NCBI GenBank assembly: GCA_947305255.1
Contig: CAMZDE010000002.1
Span: forward strand, 1 to 48,963
Direction: 5' to 3'
Origin: an uncultured Alphaproteobacteria bacterium
GTDB lineage: Bacteria > Pseudomonadota > Alphaproteobacteria > Rs-D84
Length of the DNA stretch: 48,963 bases
Under the pieces are notes generated by a model. It was not told where the DNA came from and ran no database searches. It saw nothing but the letters and a program-made list of their open reading frames with translations. Shown one piece after another: positions 1-5,621 of the stretch. Every line of letters begins with the position of its first letter. Position 1 is the first letter of the stretch. Made by a program: the position numbers and the translations under genes.

Positions 1-376
1 AATCGGCAGAATAAATAACCCATGCCAACATAAAATTCATAAAAACGCCGGCAGCGATAATTATAAACTGTTTCCACGCAGGAACCGACAAATAATGTCC
101 AACTTTTTTTGCCCGCGGCAAATTTCTATACTTTTTGCGATTGAACATATCTTCTTGGCCGTAAATAGACACATATCCACCCAATGGCAAACAGCATAAT
201 TTCCATACGGTGCCATGTTTGTCAGACCATTTTAATAACGCCGGCCCAAAACCGATAGAAAAAGCGTCAACGCGAACACCCGCCCAACGCGCCGCCATAA
301 AATGTCCAAATTCATGGACGAATACAACAACACCTAAGACAATCAATAATGCAACAATCGTTAAAACAGTATGCAT
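1..376 (-). CDS. rseP: RseP-type site-2 protease, N-terminal part (runs off window)
   Basis: This is a membrane-embedded zinc metalloprotease of the RseP/MmpA family, which cuts transmembrane anchors such as anti-sigma factors inside the inner membrane. About 125 N-terminal residues are present; the rest lies beyond base 1. A first membrane helix carries the zinc motif HEFGH at residues 21-25, followed by RWAGVRVDAFSIGFGP and a loop containing PLGGYVSIYGQED, all typical of the family. The start at 376 is preceded by an AGGGGGAA ribosome-binding site. It lies 22 nt downstream of cdsA in the same direction, so it is probably in the frr-uppS-cdsA operon. The family assignment is firm; the actual substrate is unknown. 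Confidence 0.9.
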   Translation of the reverse strand, partial: MHTVLTIVALLIVLGVVVFVHEFGHFMAARWAGVRVDAFSIGFGPALLKWSDKHGTVWKLCCLPLGGYVSIYGQEDMFNRKKYRNLPRAKKVGHYLSVPAWKQFIIIAAGVFMNFMLAWVIYSAD

Positions 377-398
377 GGTTTCTGTTCCCCCTTTTTAT

Positions 399-1055
399 TT
401 ATCTCAACATAAACCAAATCAGTGGTAATACGTAAATCCAACCGTCAATACGATCCAGTATTCCACCATGCCCTGGTAAAATATGACTGAAATCTTTGAT
501 GTTCAAACGTCTTTTTATAAAACTGGCGGTTAAATCGCCGTATTGCGACAATAGGGCGACACTGATACCAACCCACACTAAATCAGACATAAATACGTGT
601 GCACCCAATAATCCGTACAACAGCGACATTCCGGTGCCACACGCAATTCCACCAATCTGGCCCGACCAAGTTTTATTCGCAGAAATTCTTTCCCACATTT
701 TATCGCCACCAAAAATCATGCCGAAAAACCAAGCACCAACATCGGCCCCAACAATAATCATCAACAGCCATAGCATAATCCATGGACGTGCGCCAACAAC
801 ATATGCCGCGCCTAACATTACGAACAACCACATCAAAAAGAATACGAAAACGCCGGAATTTTTCTGGAAATTTTCTTTGGTTGTTTGGGCAAAACATTTG
901 ATAGTTTCAATTATTGCACCACAAACAACAACGACCGATAACCACCGTATCACATGCCACGACGGCGCGACCTTTTCAACATATGCAGCCACGACCAACA
1001 AAGCCAACATCGCCGCCCCAGATATAAAACGCAAAACTGTTTCAGATATTTTCAT
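399..1055 (-). CDS. cdsA: Phosphatidate cytidylyltransferase
   Basis: CdsA makes CDP-diacylglycerol from phosphatidate and CTP, the entry step to bacterial phospholipids, in the inner membrane. The 218-residue product has several hydrophobic helices. Near its C-terminus it has the family signature SFIKRRLNIKDFS followed by LPGHGGILDRIDG, which holds the metal- and substrate-binding Asp residues. It is at the short end for the family (bacterial CdsA is often 260-285 residues), with the reduction at the N-terminus. The start overlaps the uppS stop by 4 nt (ATGA), indicating translational coupling. The usual alphaproteobacterial dxr gene is absent between cdsA and rseP. Confidence 0.93.
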   Translation of the reverse strand: MKISETVLRFISGAAMLALLVVAAYVEKVAPSWHVIRWLSVVVVCGAIIETIKCFAQTTKENFQKNSGVFVFFLMWLFVMLGAAYVVGARPWIMLWLLMIIVGADVGAWFFGMIFGGDKMWERISANKTWSGQIGGIACGTGMSLLYGLLGAHVFMSDLVWVGISVALLSQYGDLTASFIKRRLNIKDFSHILPGHGGILDRIDGWIYVLPLIWFMLR

Positions 1056-1810
1056 TTTTGTTTTCCTGAATAATTTTTCTTTTTACCACCACCGAAACGA
1101 CGATCGCGTTTTGTGTATTCGTCCAAAACATATTGCCATAATTTTTCAGATTTTACTAAATCAGGCCAATGTTCCGGCACAAATAACAATTCTGCATACG
1201 CCAATTTCCACAACAAGAAATTAGAAATTCTGTTTTCATTACTGGTGCGAACCATCAAATCAACCGGCAATAAATCCCCCGTGTCCATAAATGTTTCAAA
1301 CGTTTCCTTGGTCACCGGTTCGCCGTTTTCAATCGCAGCATTCACCGCGCGAACGATTTCATCTTGGCCACCATAATTCAGCGCAAACACAACCGTTCCG
1401 TTTGTGTTTTCAGCAGATGTTTTTTCTAATTCATCACATAACTTAGCCAACTTTTTCGGCAATTTATCACGTGACCCAACAACACGATAGCGCAGATTTT
1501 TTTCAACCGCGTGTTTCATATTCTTGCTAAGTTCGCTATAAAACAAATCCATTAAAAAATTGACTTCTTCGGTCGAACGATTCCAGTTTTCTGTTGAAAA
1601 AATAAAGAAAGTAATCGTTGAAACGCCGCGCGCAATAAACCAATCAACCAGATTTTCAAAGTTTGAAATTCCGGCACGATGCCCCATCAACGGTGGCAAA
1701 CCGCGACTTTCAGCCCAACGGCGATTTCCGTCGCAAATGAACGCGATATGTTGCGGTATTTTAAGGTTTTTCACGGTTTCGTTTTTTTTCTTTTTCAAAA
1801 AATTAAACAT
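1052..1810 (-). CDS. uppS: Isoprenyl transferase (undecaprenyl diphosphate synthase)
   Basis: This is a cis-prenyltransferase that builds the C55 lipid carrier used in peptidoglycan and surface polysaccharide synthesis. The 252-residue protein has the conserved block HIAFICDGNRRWA; Asp27 in DGN is the catalytic Mg-binding residue. It also has GHRAG, the family motif TFFIFSTENWNRS, and the C-terminal substrate/dimer region LMVRTSNENRISNFLLWKLAYAE. The N-terminus is lysine-rich and the C-terminus ends in a basic tail. The ATG at 1810 is preceded by GGGGGGATAAC and lies 20 nt after frr, with a 4-nt overlap into cdsA. It is part of one operon for lipid and envelope supply. Confidence 0.95.
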   Translation of the reverse strand: MFNFLKKKKNETVKNLKIPQHIAFICDGNRRWAESRGLPPLMGHRAGISNFENLVDWFIARGVSTITFFIFSTENWNRSTEEVNFLMDLFYSELSKNMKHAVEKNLRYRVVGSRDKLPKKLAKLCDELEKTSAENTNGTVVFALNYGGQDEIVRAVNAAIENGEPVTKETFETFMDTGDLLPVDLMVRTSNENRISNFLLWKLAYAELLFVPEHWPDLVKSEKLWQYVLDEYTKRDRRFGGGKKKNYSGKQK

Positions 1811-1830
1811 GTTATCCCCCCGATATTCGG

Positions 1831-2391
1831 TTACACAGACATAATGTCGGCTTCTTTTTGCTTTGCCATAGCATCAACTTCGCTGGCGCGACCGTCAAAA
1901 ACTTTCTGCAAATCTTCTTCGTATTTGCGTTGATCGTCTTCTGAAATTTCTTTGTCAGTAACTGCGCGTTTAATTTTTCCCATCGCATCTTGGCGAATAT
2001 TACGCATAGAAATCTTAGCATCTTCGGCGTATTTGCCGGCAACTTTGGTCAATTCACGACGACGTTCTTCGGTTAACGGCGGCAAATTCAAACGAATAAC
2101 ACCGCCCGCAGTCATCGGATTCAATCCCAACCCAGAATCACGAATCGCTTTTTCAACGGCGCCTGCATTGTTTACGTCCCAAACCGTCACAGACAACGTT
2201 TGGGTGTCTGGGGTTGACACTGTCGCAACCTGATTCAAAGGCATTTCAGCACCATAAACCGGTACTTTGACCCCGTCCAGCAAATGCACAGATGCACGGC
2301 CTGTGCGCAATCCGGCGAATTCATTTTGCAACACTTCCAACGTTTGTGCTGTCTTTTGTTCTACTTCTGATTTAAGGCTGTTATAATCCAT
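1831..2391 (-). CDS. frr: Ribosome recycling factor
   Basis: RRF works with EF-G to split ribosomes after termination. The product has 186 residues, the standard length. It shows the three-helix-bundle domain pattern: ELRTGRA-type LRTGRASVHLLDG near residue 28, YGAEMPLNQVA in the hinge region, and the C-terminal NIRQDAMGKIKR and DEISEDDQRKYEEDLQK-like blocks. The ATG at 2391 has an AAGGAG site 8 nt upstream. It is the first gene of the minus-strand group. The usual upstream partners rpsB, tsf and pyrH are not here; a tRNA-Ala gene is divergent instead. Confidence 0.96.
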   Translation of the reverse strand: MDYNSLKSEVEQKTAQTLEVLQNEFAGLRTGRASVHLLDGVKVPVYGAEMPLNQVATVSTPDTQTLSVTVWDVNNAGAVEKAIRDSGLGLNPMTAGGVIRLNLPPLTEERRRELTKVAGKYAEDAKISMRNIRQDAMGKIKRAVTDKEISEDDQRKYEEDLQKVFDGRASEVDAMAKQKEADIMSV

Positions 2392-2424
2392 AATAAAAAC
2401 TCCTTGCGTTTATTCTATGCAAAA

Positions 2425-2454
2425 AGATTAGCAAAAAGATTTGACTTTTTGCAA
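2425..2454 (-). promoter_or_regulatory. Promoter for frr operon
   Basis: On the minus strand TTGCAA (2449-2454) and TAATCT (2425-2430) are 18 nt apart, upstream of the frr ribosome-binding site. It overlaps the divergent tRNA-Ala promoter on the plus strand. It is a consensus match by eye only. Confidence 0.5.
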
Positions 2455-2469
2455 GAAGAAATATAAAAT
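2441..2469 (+). promoter_or_regulatory. Promoter for tRNA-Ala
   Basis: TTGACT (2441-2446), a 17-nt spacer and TAAAAT (2464-2469) put the start site about 8 nt before the mature tRNA. This is a strong match to the promoter pattern seen across the window. Confidence 0.65.
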
Positions 2470-2483
2470 GAGTTTCGCACTAT

Positions 2484-2559
2484 GGGGTTGTAGCTCAGTT
2501 GGTAGAGCACTTGCATGGCATGCAAGGGGTCGTCAGTTCGAGTCTGATCAGCTCCACCA
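2484..2559 (+). tRNA. tRNA-Ala (anticodon GGC)
   Basis: The full cloverleaf is 76 nt with encoded CCA. The anticodon stem is CTTGC/GCAAG around loop ATGGCAT, giving GGC. The acceptor stem GGGGTTG/CAGCTCC contains the G3-U70 wobble pair that identifies alanine tRNAs. The T-arm is GTCAG-TTCGAGT-CTGAT. Confidence 0.97.
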
Positions 2560-2560
2560 C

Positions 2561-2597
2561 GAATTTTCACCGAAGCGTTAGCGAGGACTGAAAATTC
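2561..2597. repeat. Palindromic element between tRNA genes
   Basis: GAATTTTCA and TGAAAATTC form a perfect 9-bp stem around a loop with a GAAGCG..AGCGAGG motif. Similar GCGAA-rich loops closed by different stems occur in the split tRNA repeats near 2.9 kb and 26.7 kb, suggesting a dispersed palindromic repeat family. It may also end tRNA-Ala transcription poorly, as there is no T-tract. Confidence 0.5.
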
Positions 2598-2703
2598 AGT
2601 GCCGCGCCGTAGCAGGTCAATTTCTTGAAAAATGTTTCGTTTTTTAAGAACAGCGAAGGCGGGTCAAAAGCAAAAAGACAAAGAAAATAGTGCGTAAAAG
2701 TTT

Positions 2704-2781
2704 GGCGGGCGTAGCTCAGTTGGTTAGAGCGTTGGTTTGTGGTACCAAATGTCGCCAGTTCGAATCTGGTCGCCCGCCCCA
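2704..2781 (+). tRNA. tRNA-His (anticodon GTG)
   Basis: The anticodon stem TTGGT/ACCAA encloses loop TTGTGGT, giving GTG. The acceptor is GCGGGCG/CGCCCGC with an extra 5' G at 2704 (G-1) opposite C73 at 2778, followed by CCA. The T-arm is GCCAG-TTCGAAT-CTGGT. The templated G-1:C73 pair is the ancestral bacterial histidine identity. Confidence 0.96.
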
Positions 2782-2821
2782 TTAAATTAAAAAATGCCCG
2801 AACGGGCATTTTTTAATTTAA
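2782..2821 (+). terminator. Terminator after tRNA-His
   Basis: This is a perfect 19-bp inverted repeat, 2782-2800 against 2803-2821, with an ATGCCCG/CGGGCAT core and a run of T on the 3' side. It starts directly after the tRNA CCA. Confidence 0.9.
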
Positions 2822-2842
2822 CTGAGACAGAATGTCTCGGAT

Positions 2843-2967
2843 TCGAACTGGCCAGTTCGACAAAATAGCAGTTGAGAACGAGTGAAACGCAGTTCGAAAC
2901 GTTGCGATTTGGAAAGGGGCCCACGAACGCAGTGAAGTGGGAATATACAATCTGGTCGCCCGCCCCA
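2843..2967 (+). repeat. tRNA-His 3'-end duplicate split in the T-loop by an 89-bp insertion
   Basis: The T-arm half CCAGTTCGA ends at 2860. The matching second half, from ATCTGGTCGCCC to the CCA, resumes at 2950 and ends at 2967. Together they match the 3' end of the intact tRNA-His except for 89 bp (2861-2949) inserted in the T-loop. The 5' part of the tRNA is missing. The left side is a palindrome (2843-2860) joining an inverted and a direct T-arm half. The insert contains a CCCAC...GTGGG hairpin with a GAACGCAGTGAA loop. Confidence 0.7.
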
Positions 2968-3006
2968 TAAAATTCAACTCCACCAAAACGGTGGGGTTAA
3001 ATTTTA
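2968..3006 (+). terminator. Second terminator, after the tRNA-His duplicate
   Basis: A stem of AAAATT.AACTCCACC against GGTGGGGTT.AATTTT surrounds the loop AAAAC and ends in a T-rich tail. Its placement after a CCA copies the layout of tRNA-His plus terminator, so the duplicated unit probably included the terminator. Confidence 0.65.
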
Positions 3007-3041
3007 TCAAGACGTGCGACCTGATTCTAGAAATGGTGGAC

Positions 3042-3138
3042 CGCCAGTTCGACCCGCAGGCGAGAGGCAGACGGAAGTATGCCGGTGAGCAAAGCGAACG
3101 AGCCAAGGGAGTGGAGCATAGCGAAACAATCTGGTCGC
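3042..3138 (+). repeat. Second split T-arm copy with inserted repeat
   Basis: CGCCAGTTCGA (3042-3052) and AATCTGGTCGC (3128-3138) are the two halves of the tRNA-His T-arm, separated by about 76 bp. The insert begins CCCGCAGGCGAGAGGCAGACG and has GCAAAGCGAAC and a CCAAGGGAGTGGAGC.TAGCGAAA tail. The same insert, similarly diverged, sits in a tRNA-Lys T-arm remnant at 26691-26811. The acceptor half after 3138 no longer matches tRNA-His. Confidence 0.7.
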
Positions 3139-3171
3139 TGGGTGAACCATCTGTTTAGGTCTATTTTTTTA

Positions 3172-3199
3172 TTGAAAACCGGTGATTTTATGCTATTTT
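3172..3199 (+). promoter_or_regulatory. Promoter for 3231 gene
   Basis: TTGAAA (3172-3177), a 16-nt spacer and TATTTT (3194-3199), with a TGC extended -10 element just before the -10 box. Confidence 0.55.
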
Positions 3200-3230
3200 G
3201 TCGATGCTAGATTAAATCAAAGGATGAAAA

Positions 3231-3737
3231 ATGGCTAATATACCAAATACAGAATACATTACTGTGACCAATGCCGGCGTTTTTATCGGTGAAAAACCTG
3301 CGACACATTATCGCGGTCAAGAATTGTTTGCACCGAAGGCACTGGTTGAACATTTCAAAGCAATACAAGCCAGATATCCAAATATCGCAGAGTTGCGTAT
3401 GCTGTCATCTGAAACAGACGGGGAATCTTATAAATCAGGCAACCCTGTGGCAAAACATGGGCCAAATATGTGGTGCTGTGTTGAATTTTTTGACGGCGTT
3501 GTATCCCCATGGGTGTTAACAGGAAAAAATTCAGACAAAGATTTCACAGCAAGACGTGTGCCGTGCCACTGTTTGGCGACATTCCGCAACAGTGATCCGT
3601 GTCTTCAACATATATTGGGGCCGTACAAAGACGCTATTATAAAAGTGAATTTACAAAATATGGCCGGAAAATCGTTTGAATTAAACGGCTATAAAATAAC
3701 GATTGAAAAAATGACACAGCCACAAAATGAAAGATAA
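3231..3737 (+). CDS. Hypothetical protein, 168 aa
   Basis: I do not recognise this protein. It is soluble-looking, with no signal peptide or membrane segment. It has two Cys-containing clusters (MWCCVEF around residues 81-87 and VPCHCLATF...DPC around 110-125) and several beta-strand-like stretches. The ATG at 3231 follows AAAGGATGAAAA and a good promoter. A strong terminator follows the stop directly, so the gene is a single transcription unit. Codon use matches the neighbouring core genes. Confidence 0.75.
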   Translation: MANIPNTEYITVTNAGVFIGEKPATHYRGQELFAPKALVEHFKAIQARYPNIAELRMLSSETDGESYKSGNPVAKHGPNMWCCVEFFDGVVSPWVLTGKNSDKDFTARRVPCHCLATFRNSDPCLQHILGPYKDAIIKVNLQNMAGKSFELNGYKITIEKMTQPQNER

Positions 3738-3771
3738 AAATCCGGTCAATATGACCGGTTTTTTATTTTTT
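3736..3771 (+). terminator. Terminator of 3231 gene
   Basis: CCGGTCA (3742-3748) pairs with TGACCGG (3752-3758), followed by TTTTTTATTTTTTT. Confidence 0.9.
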
Positions 3772-3813
3772 TAGCCATGGGATACCGGATTCGAACTCAT
3801 AAAAATTTTCCAT

Positions 3814-3842
3814 TTGCATCGATTAAAGATTTTTGATAATAT
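3814..3842 (+). promoter_or_regulatory. Promoter of leader RNA copy 1
   Basis: TTGCAT (3814-3819), a 17-nt spacer and TAATAT (3837-3842) put the start within a few bases of the first leader hairpin at 3851. All five leader copies have a promoter at the equivalent place. Confidence 0.75.
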
Positions 3843-3850
3843 AACCATGT

Positions 3851-4014
3851 CAGCGAGAGTTTCGCTGATGGGGCTTCAGAACCCGCTTGCTGTTCGTTGG
3901 AACGACGTGAAAATTCTCCAATATATGGTTGGAGAGCCGTGAATATATAAATAAACGGCGCAATTTAACAGCAAATTGTTCTGAATCTCCAACCACCCTT
4001 AAAAACGGTGGTTG
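3851..4014 (+). ncRNA. Structured leader RNA, copy 1
   Basis: This is one of five related leaders in the window. Visible helices in order: CAGCGA/TCGCTG (3851-3867); a GGG/CCC hairpin; CTCCAA..GGTTGGAG; GCCGT/ACGGC closing a GAATATA..AATAA loop; CAATTT/AAATTG; and CAACCACC/GGTGGTTG (3990-4014). GGTTGGAGA at 3927-3935 can alternatively pair over 9 bp with TCTCCAACC at 3986-3994, which would break both the upstream hairpin and the terminal hairpin. Paired bases differ between copies while pairing is kept. The TCTCC segment is also complementary to the GGAG of the downstream ribosome-binding site. The ligand or signal is unknown. Confidence 0.8.
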
Positions 4015-4047
4015 TTTCTTTTGTTGGCACAAAAATGGAGATGAACA

Positions 4048-4587
4048 ATGAACACAAAACGAATCATATCAATTGCAATAATGTTTACGTTGCCAGTAAT
4101 GGCACACGCGGAAAACATATCGGGGGCGATGTATACTGCGCCGGCGCACGCGGATACGAATCACCCCGCACCAACGACACAAGCGAATGCATCGTATGGC
4201 CGTATTAATATAGATACCGCTGACCAAGAACATATCGCCACCACCGCATATGTTAAGGGTGCCTATAACAGCGCAATTGCGGCGGTGAATAAAGTTGCTG
4301 TGGGTGTGGGTGAAAAACAGGATGTTTTGACTACTGCTAGTGATGAGTCAATCCAACCCTTTGTGATTGATGAAGCATATATGCTTGACATATTGCAGGC
4401 CATTAATGATATAGACATGTTTGGGGAGGCTATATCCACATATGATGATATGTTAATCACGGCAAAAGGGGCGGCCGCAGGAATAACAGGTTACGTGAAT
4501 TCCAAAGGTGTTGAAATTTATACTACGTGGGACGATGATGAGGCGACGACCGATGTAGCATTAAAAACCGTCTTGCCCGATGATTAA
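4048..4587 (+). CDS. Exported protein of a three-copy paralogous family (copy 1)
   Basis: The function is not recognised. The 179-residue protein has a signal peptide ending around VMAHA at residue 21, giving a mature start ENISG. It has a conserved N-terminal module with MYTAP, NHPAPTT, YGRINID and EHIATTAYVKGAYNSAIAAV, a variable middle, and a conserved C-terminal IYTTWDDDEATTD. Paralogues are at 14268-14792 and 25528-26157. The ATTAYVKGAYNSA block resembles the ATTAYV-type motif seen in phage tail-fibre proteins, which is only suggestive of a surface or trimeric role. GGAG precedes the ATG at 4048. Expression is probably governed by the leader RNA 34 nt upstream. Confidence 0.85.
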   Translation: MNTKRIISIAIMFTLPVMAHAENISGAMYTAPAHADTNHPAPTTQANASYGRINIDTADQEHIATTAYVKGAYNSAIAAVNKVAVGVGEKQDVLTTASDESIQPFVIDEAYMLDILQAINDIDMFGEAISTYDDMLITAKGAAAGITGYVNSKGVEIYTTWDDDEATTDVALKTVLPDD

Positions 4588-4606
4588 AAGAATATATTTT
4601 TTCCAT

Positions 4607-4635
4607 TTGAATAAAATTTTTTAATCGTCTATAAT
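4607..4635 (+). promoter_or_regulatory. Promoter for SIMPL-domain gene
   Basis: TTGAAT (4607-4612), a 17-nt spacer and a consensus TATAAT (4630-4635). Confidence 0.75.
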
Positions 4636-4660
4636 CTTGACAGTGAAAGGGGGATTTTAC

Positions 4661-5407
4661 ATGAAAATATCTGAGAAAATCAAAAATATGCCAACAATTT
4701 GGGTCATAATTTTGGCGTTTGGCGTTGCGCTGGGCGGATTTTTTATCGGTGATGGCGTATACCGTTCTATGGCGCGTCGCACCGTGACGGTTAAAGGGTT
4801 GGCTGAAATGGACGTCGTCGCTGATACTGCGGTTTGGAATATAAAGTTCAATCGGGTCGGTGGTGATTTAACCGCGGTTCAATCTGCGATTGATGATGAT
4901 ATTCAAAAAACACGCGCGTTTTTAGTCGAAAACGGATTTAATAACGGCGAAATACAAAATCTGCGCGTCACAGTGCGCGATAAATTCGCAGGCTATTCCG
5001 ATGCACAACGCCAAGGCGAAGATGCCGGCGATAGATACGTCATCGAAACCGGTGTTATGGTGCGATCAAATTCTGTGAATTTGGTTGATTCAGTGTCGCG
5101 TAAAATGGGTGATCTGGTGCGGCAAGGTGTCACCGTAACCGAAGACTATGCTGGGCCGGTGTATGTATTTAACGGTTTGAACGATATCAAAATCAAAATG
5201 ATAGAAGCGGCAACCAAGAACGCTACTGCGGCGGGCGAACAATTTGCCAAAGATGCGAACGCGAAATTAGGCAAAATTCAATCGGCAAATCAAGGTCTGT
5301 TCACGGTATCTGCACGCGACCAAATGGACGCATGGTCAGATAACGAAAAACAGTCAATAAATAAACGTGTCCGCGTCGTATCAACAATCACATTTTATTT
5401 GAAATAA
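4661..5407 (+). CDS. SIMPL (DUF541/YggE-like) domain protein
   Basis: This is a 248-residue protein with one N-terminal membrane helix (about residues 10-30, PTIWVIILAFGVALGGFFIG) and a periplasmic SIMPL domain. Evidence for the domain is the opening RTVTVKGLAEMDVVADTAVW, the middle GFNNGEIQNLRVTVRDKF and the C-terminal KRVRVVSTITFYL. Family members such as YggE are linked to oxidative-stress tolerance, but the biochemical role is unresolved. The start at 4661 is chosen because AAAGGGGGA lies 6 nt upstream; an earlier in-frame TTG at 4637 lacks such a site. It is a single gene with its own promoter and terminator. Confidence 0.88.
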   Translation: MKISEKIKNMPTIWVIILAFGVALGGFFIGDGVYRSMARRTVTVKGLAEMDVVADTAVWNIKFNRVGGDLTAVQSAIDDDIQKTRAFLVENGFNNGEIQNLRVTVRDKFAGYSDAQRQGEDAGDRYVIETGVMVRSNSVNLVDSVSRKMGDLVRQGVTVTEDYAGPVYVFNGLNDIKIKMIEAATKNATAAGEQFAKDANAKLGKIQSANQGLFTVSARDQMDAWSDNEKQSINKRVRVVSTITFYLK

Positions 5408-5450
5408 AATTACCCCCTCCGGCTACGCCGTGCCCCCCCATGTCGCAAAA

Positions 5451-5486
5451 AAAATAAACCCCGCCCTTGCGGCGGGGTTTATTTTT
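5451..5486 (+). terminator. Terminator after SIMPL gene
   Basis: AAATAAACCCCGCC and GGCGGGGTTTATTT form a long stem around a CTTGC loop. It is near-symmetric and could work in both directions. Confidence 0.9.
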
Positions 5487-5586
5487 CGACCGCGGGGCAG
5501 AATTATTTCCAGCCCCGCAACATAAATTTGAATATTTTGCCATTATTGGAAAAGGTGAAAAAGGTCGGTATTTTTAAAACAAAAAC

Positions 5587-5615
5587 TTGCACTAATTTTT
5601 TGTATTTTCTATAAT
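5587..5615 (+). promoter_or_regulatory. Promoter placing the ligA start codon at +1 (leaderless)
   Basis: TTGCAC (5587-5592), a 17-nt spacer and TATAAT (5610-5615) are followed by only 6 nt before the ATG at 5622. Transcription should begin at or next to the A of the start codon, leaving no room for a ribosome-binding site. Confidence 0.7.
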
Positions 5616-5621
5616 TCGGTC

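Noticed and set aside
496..1224. Plus-strand gene of 242 aa
   Set aside because: It is antisense to cdsA and uppS, which carry clear family motifs; no ribosome-binding site.
4008..4208. Alternative frame at the start of exported family copy 1
   Set aside because: It overlaps the real gene in another frame and begins inside the leader terminal hairpin.
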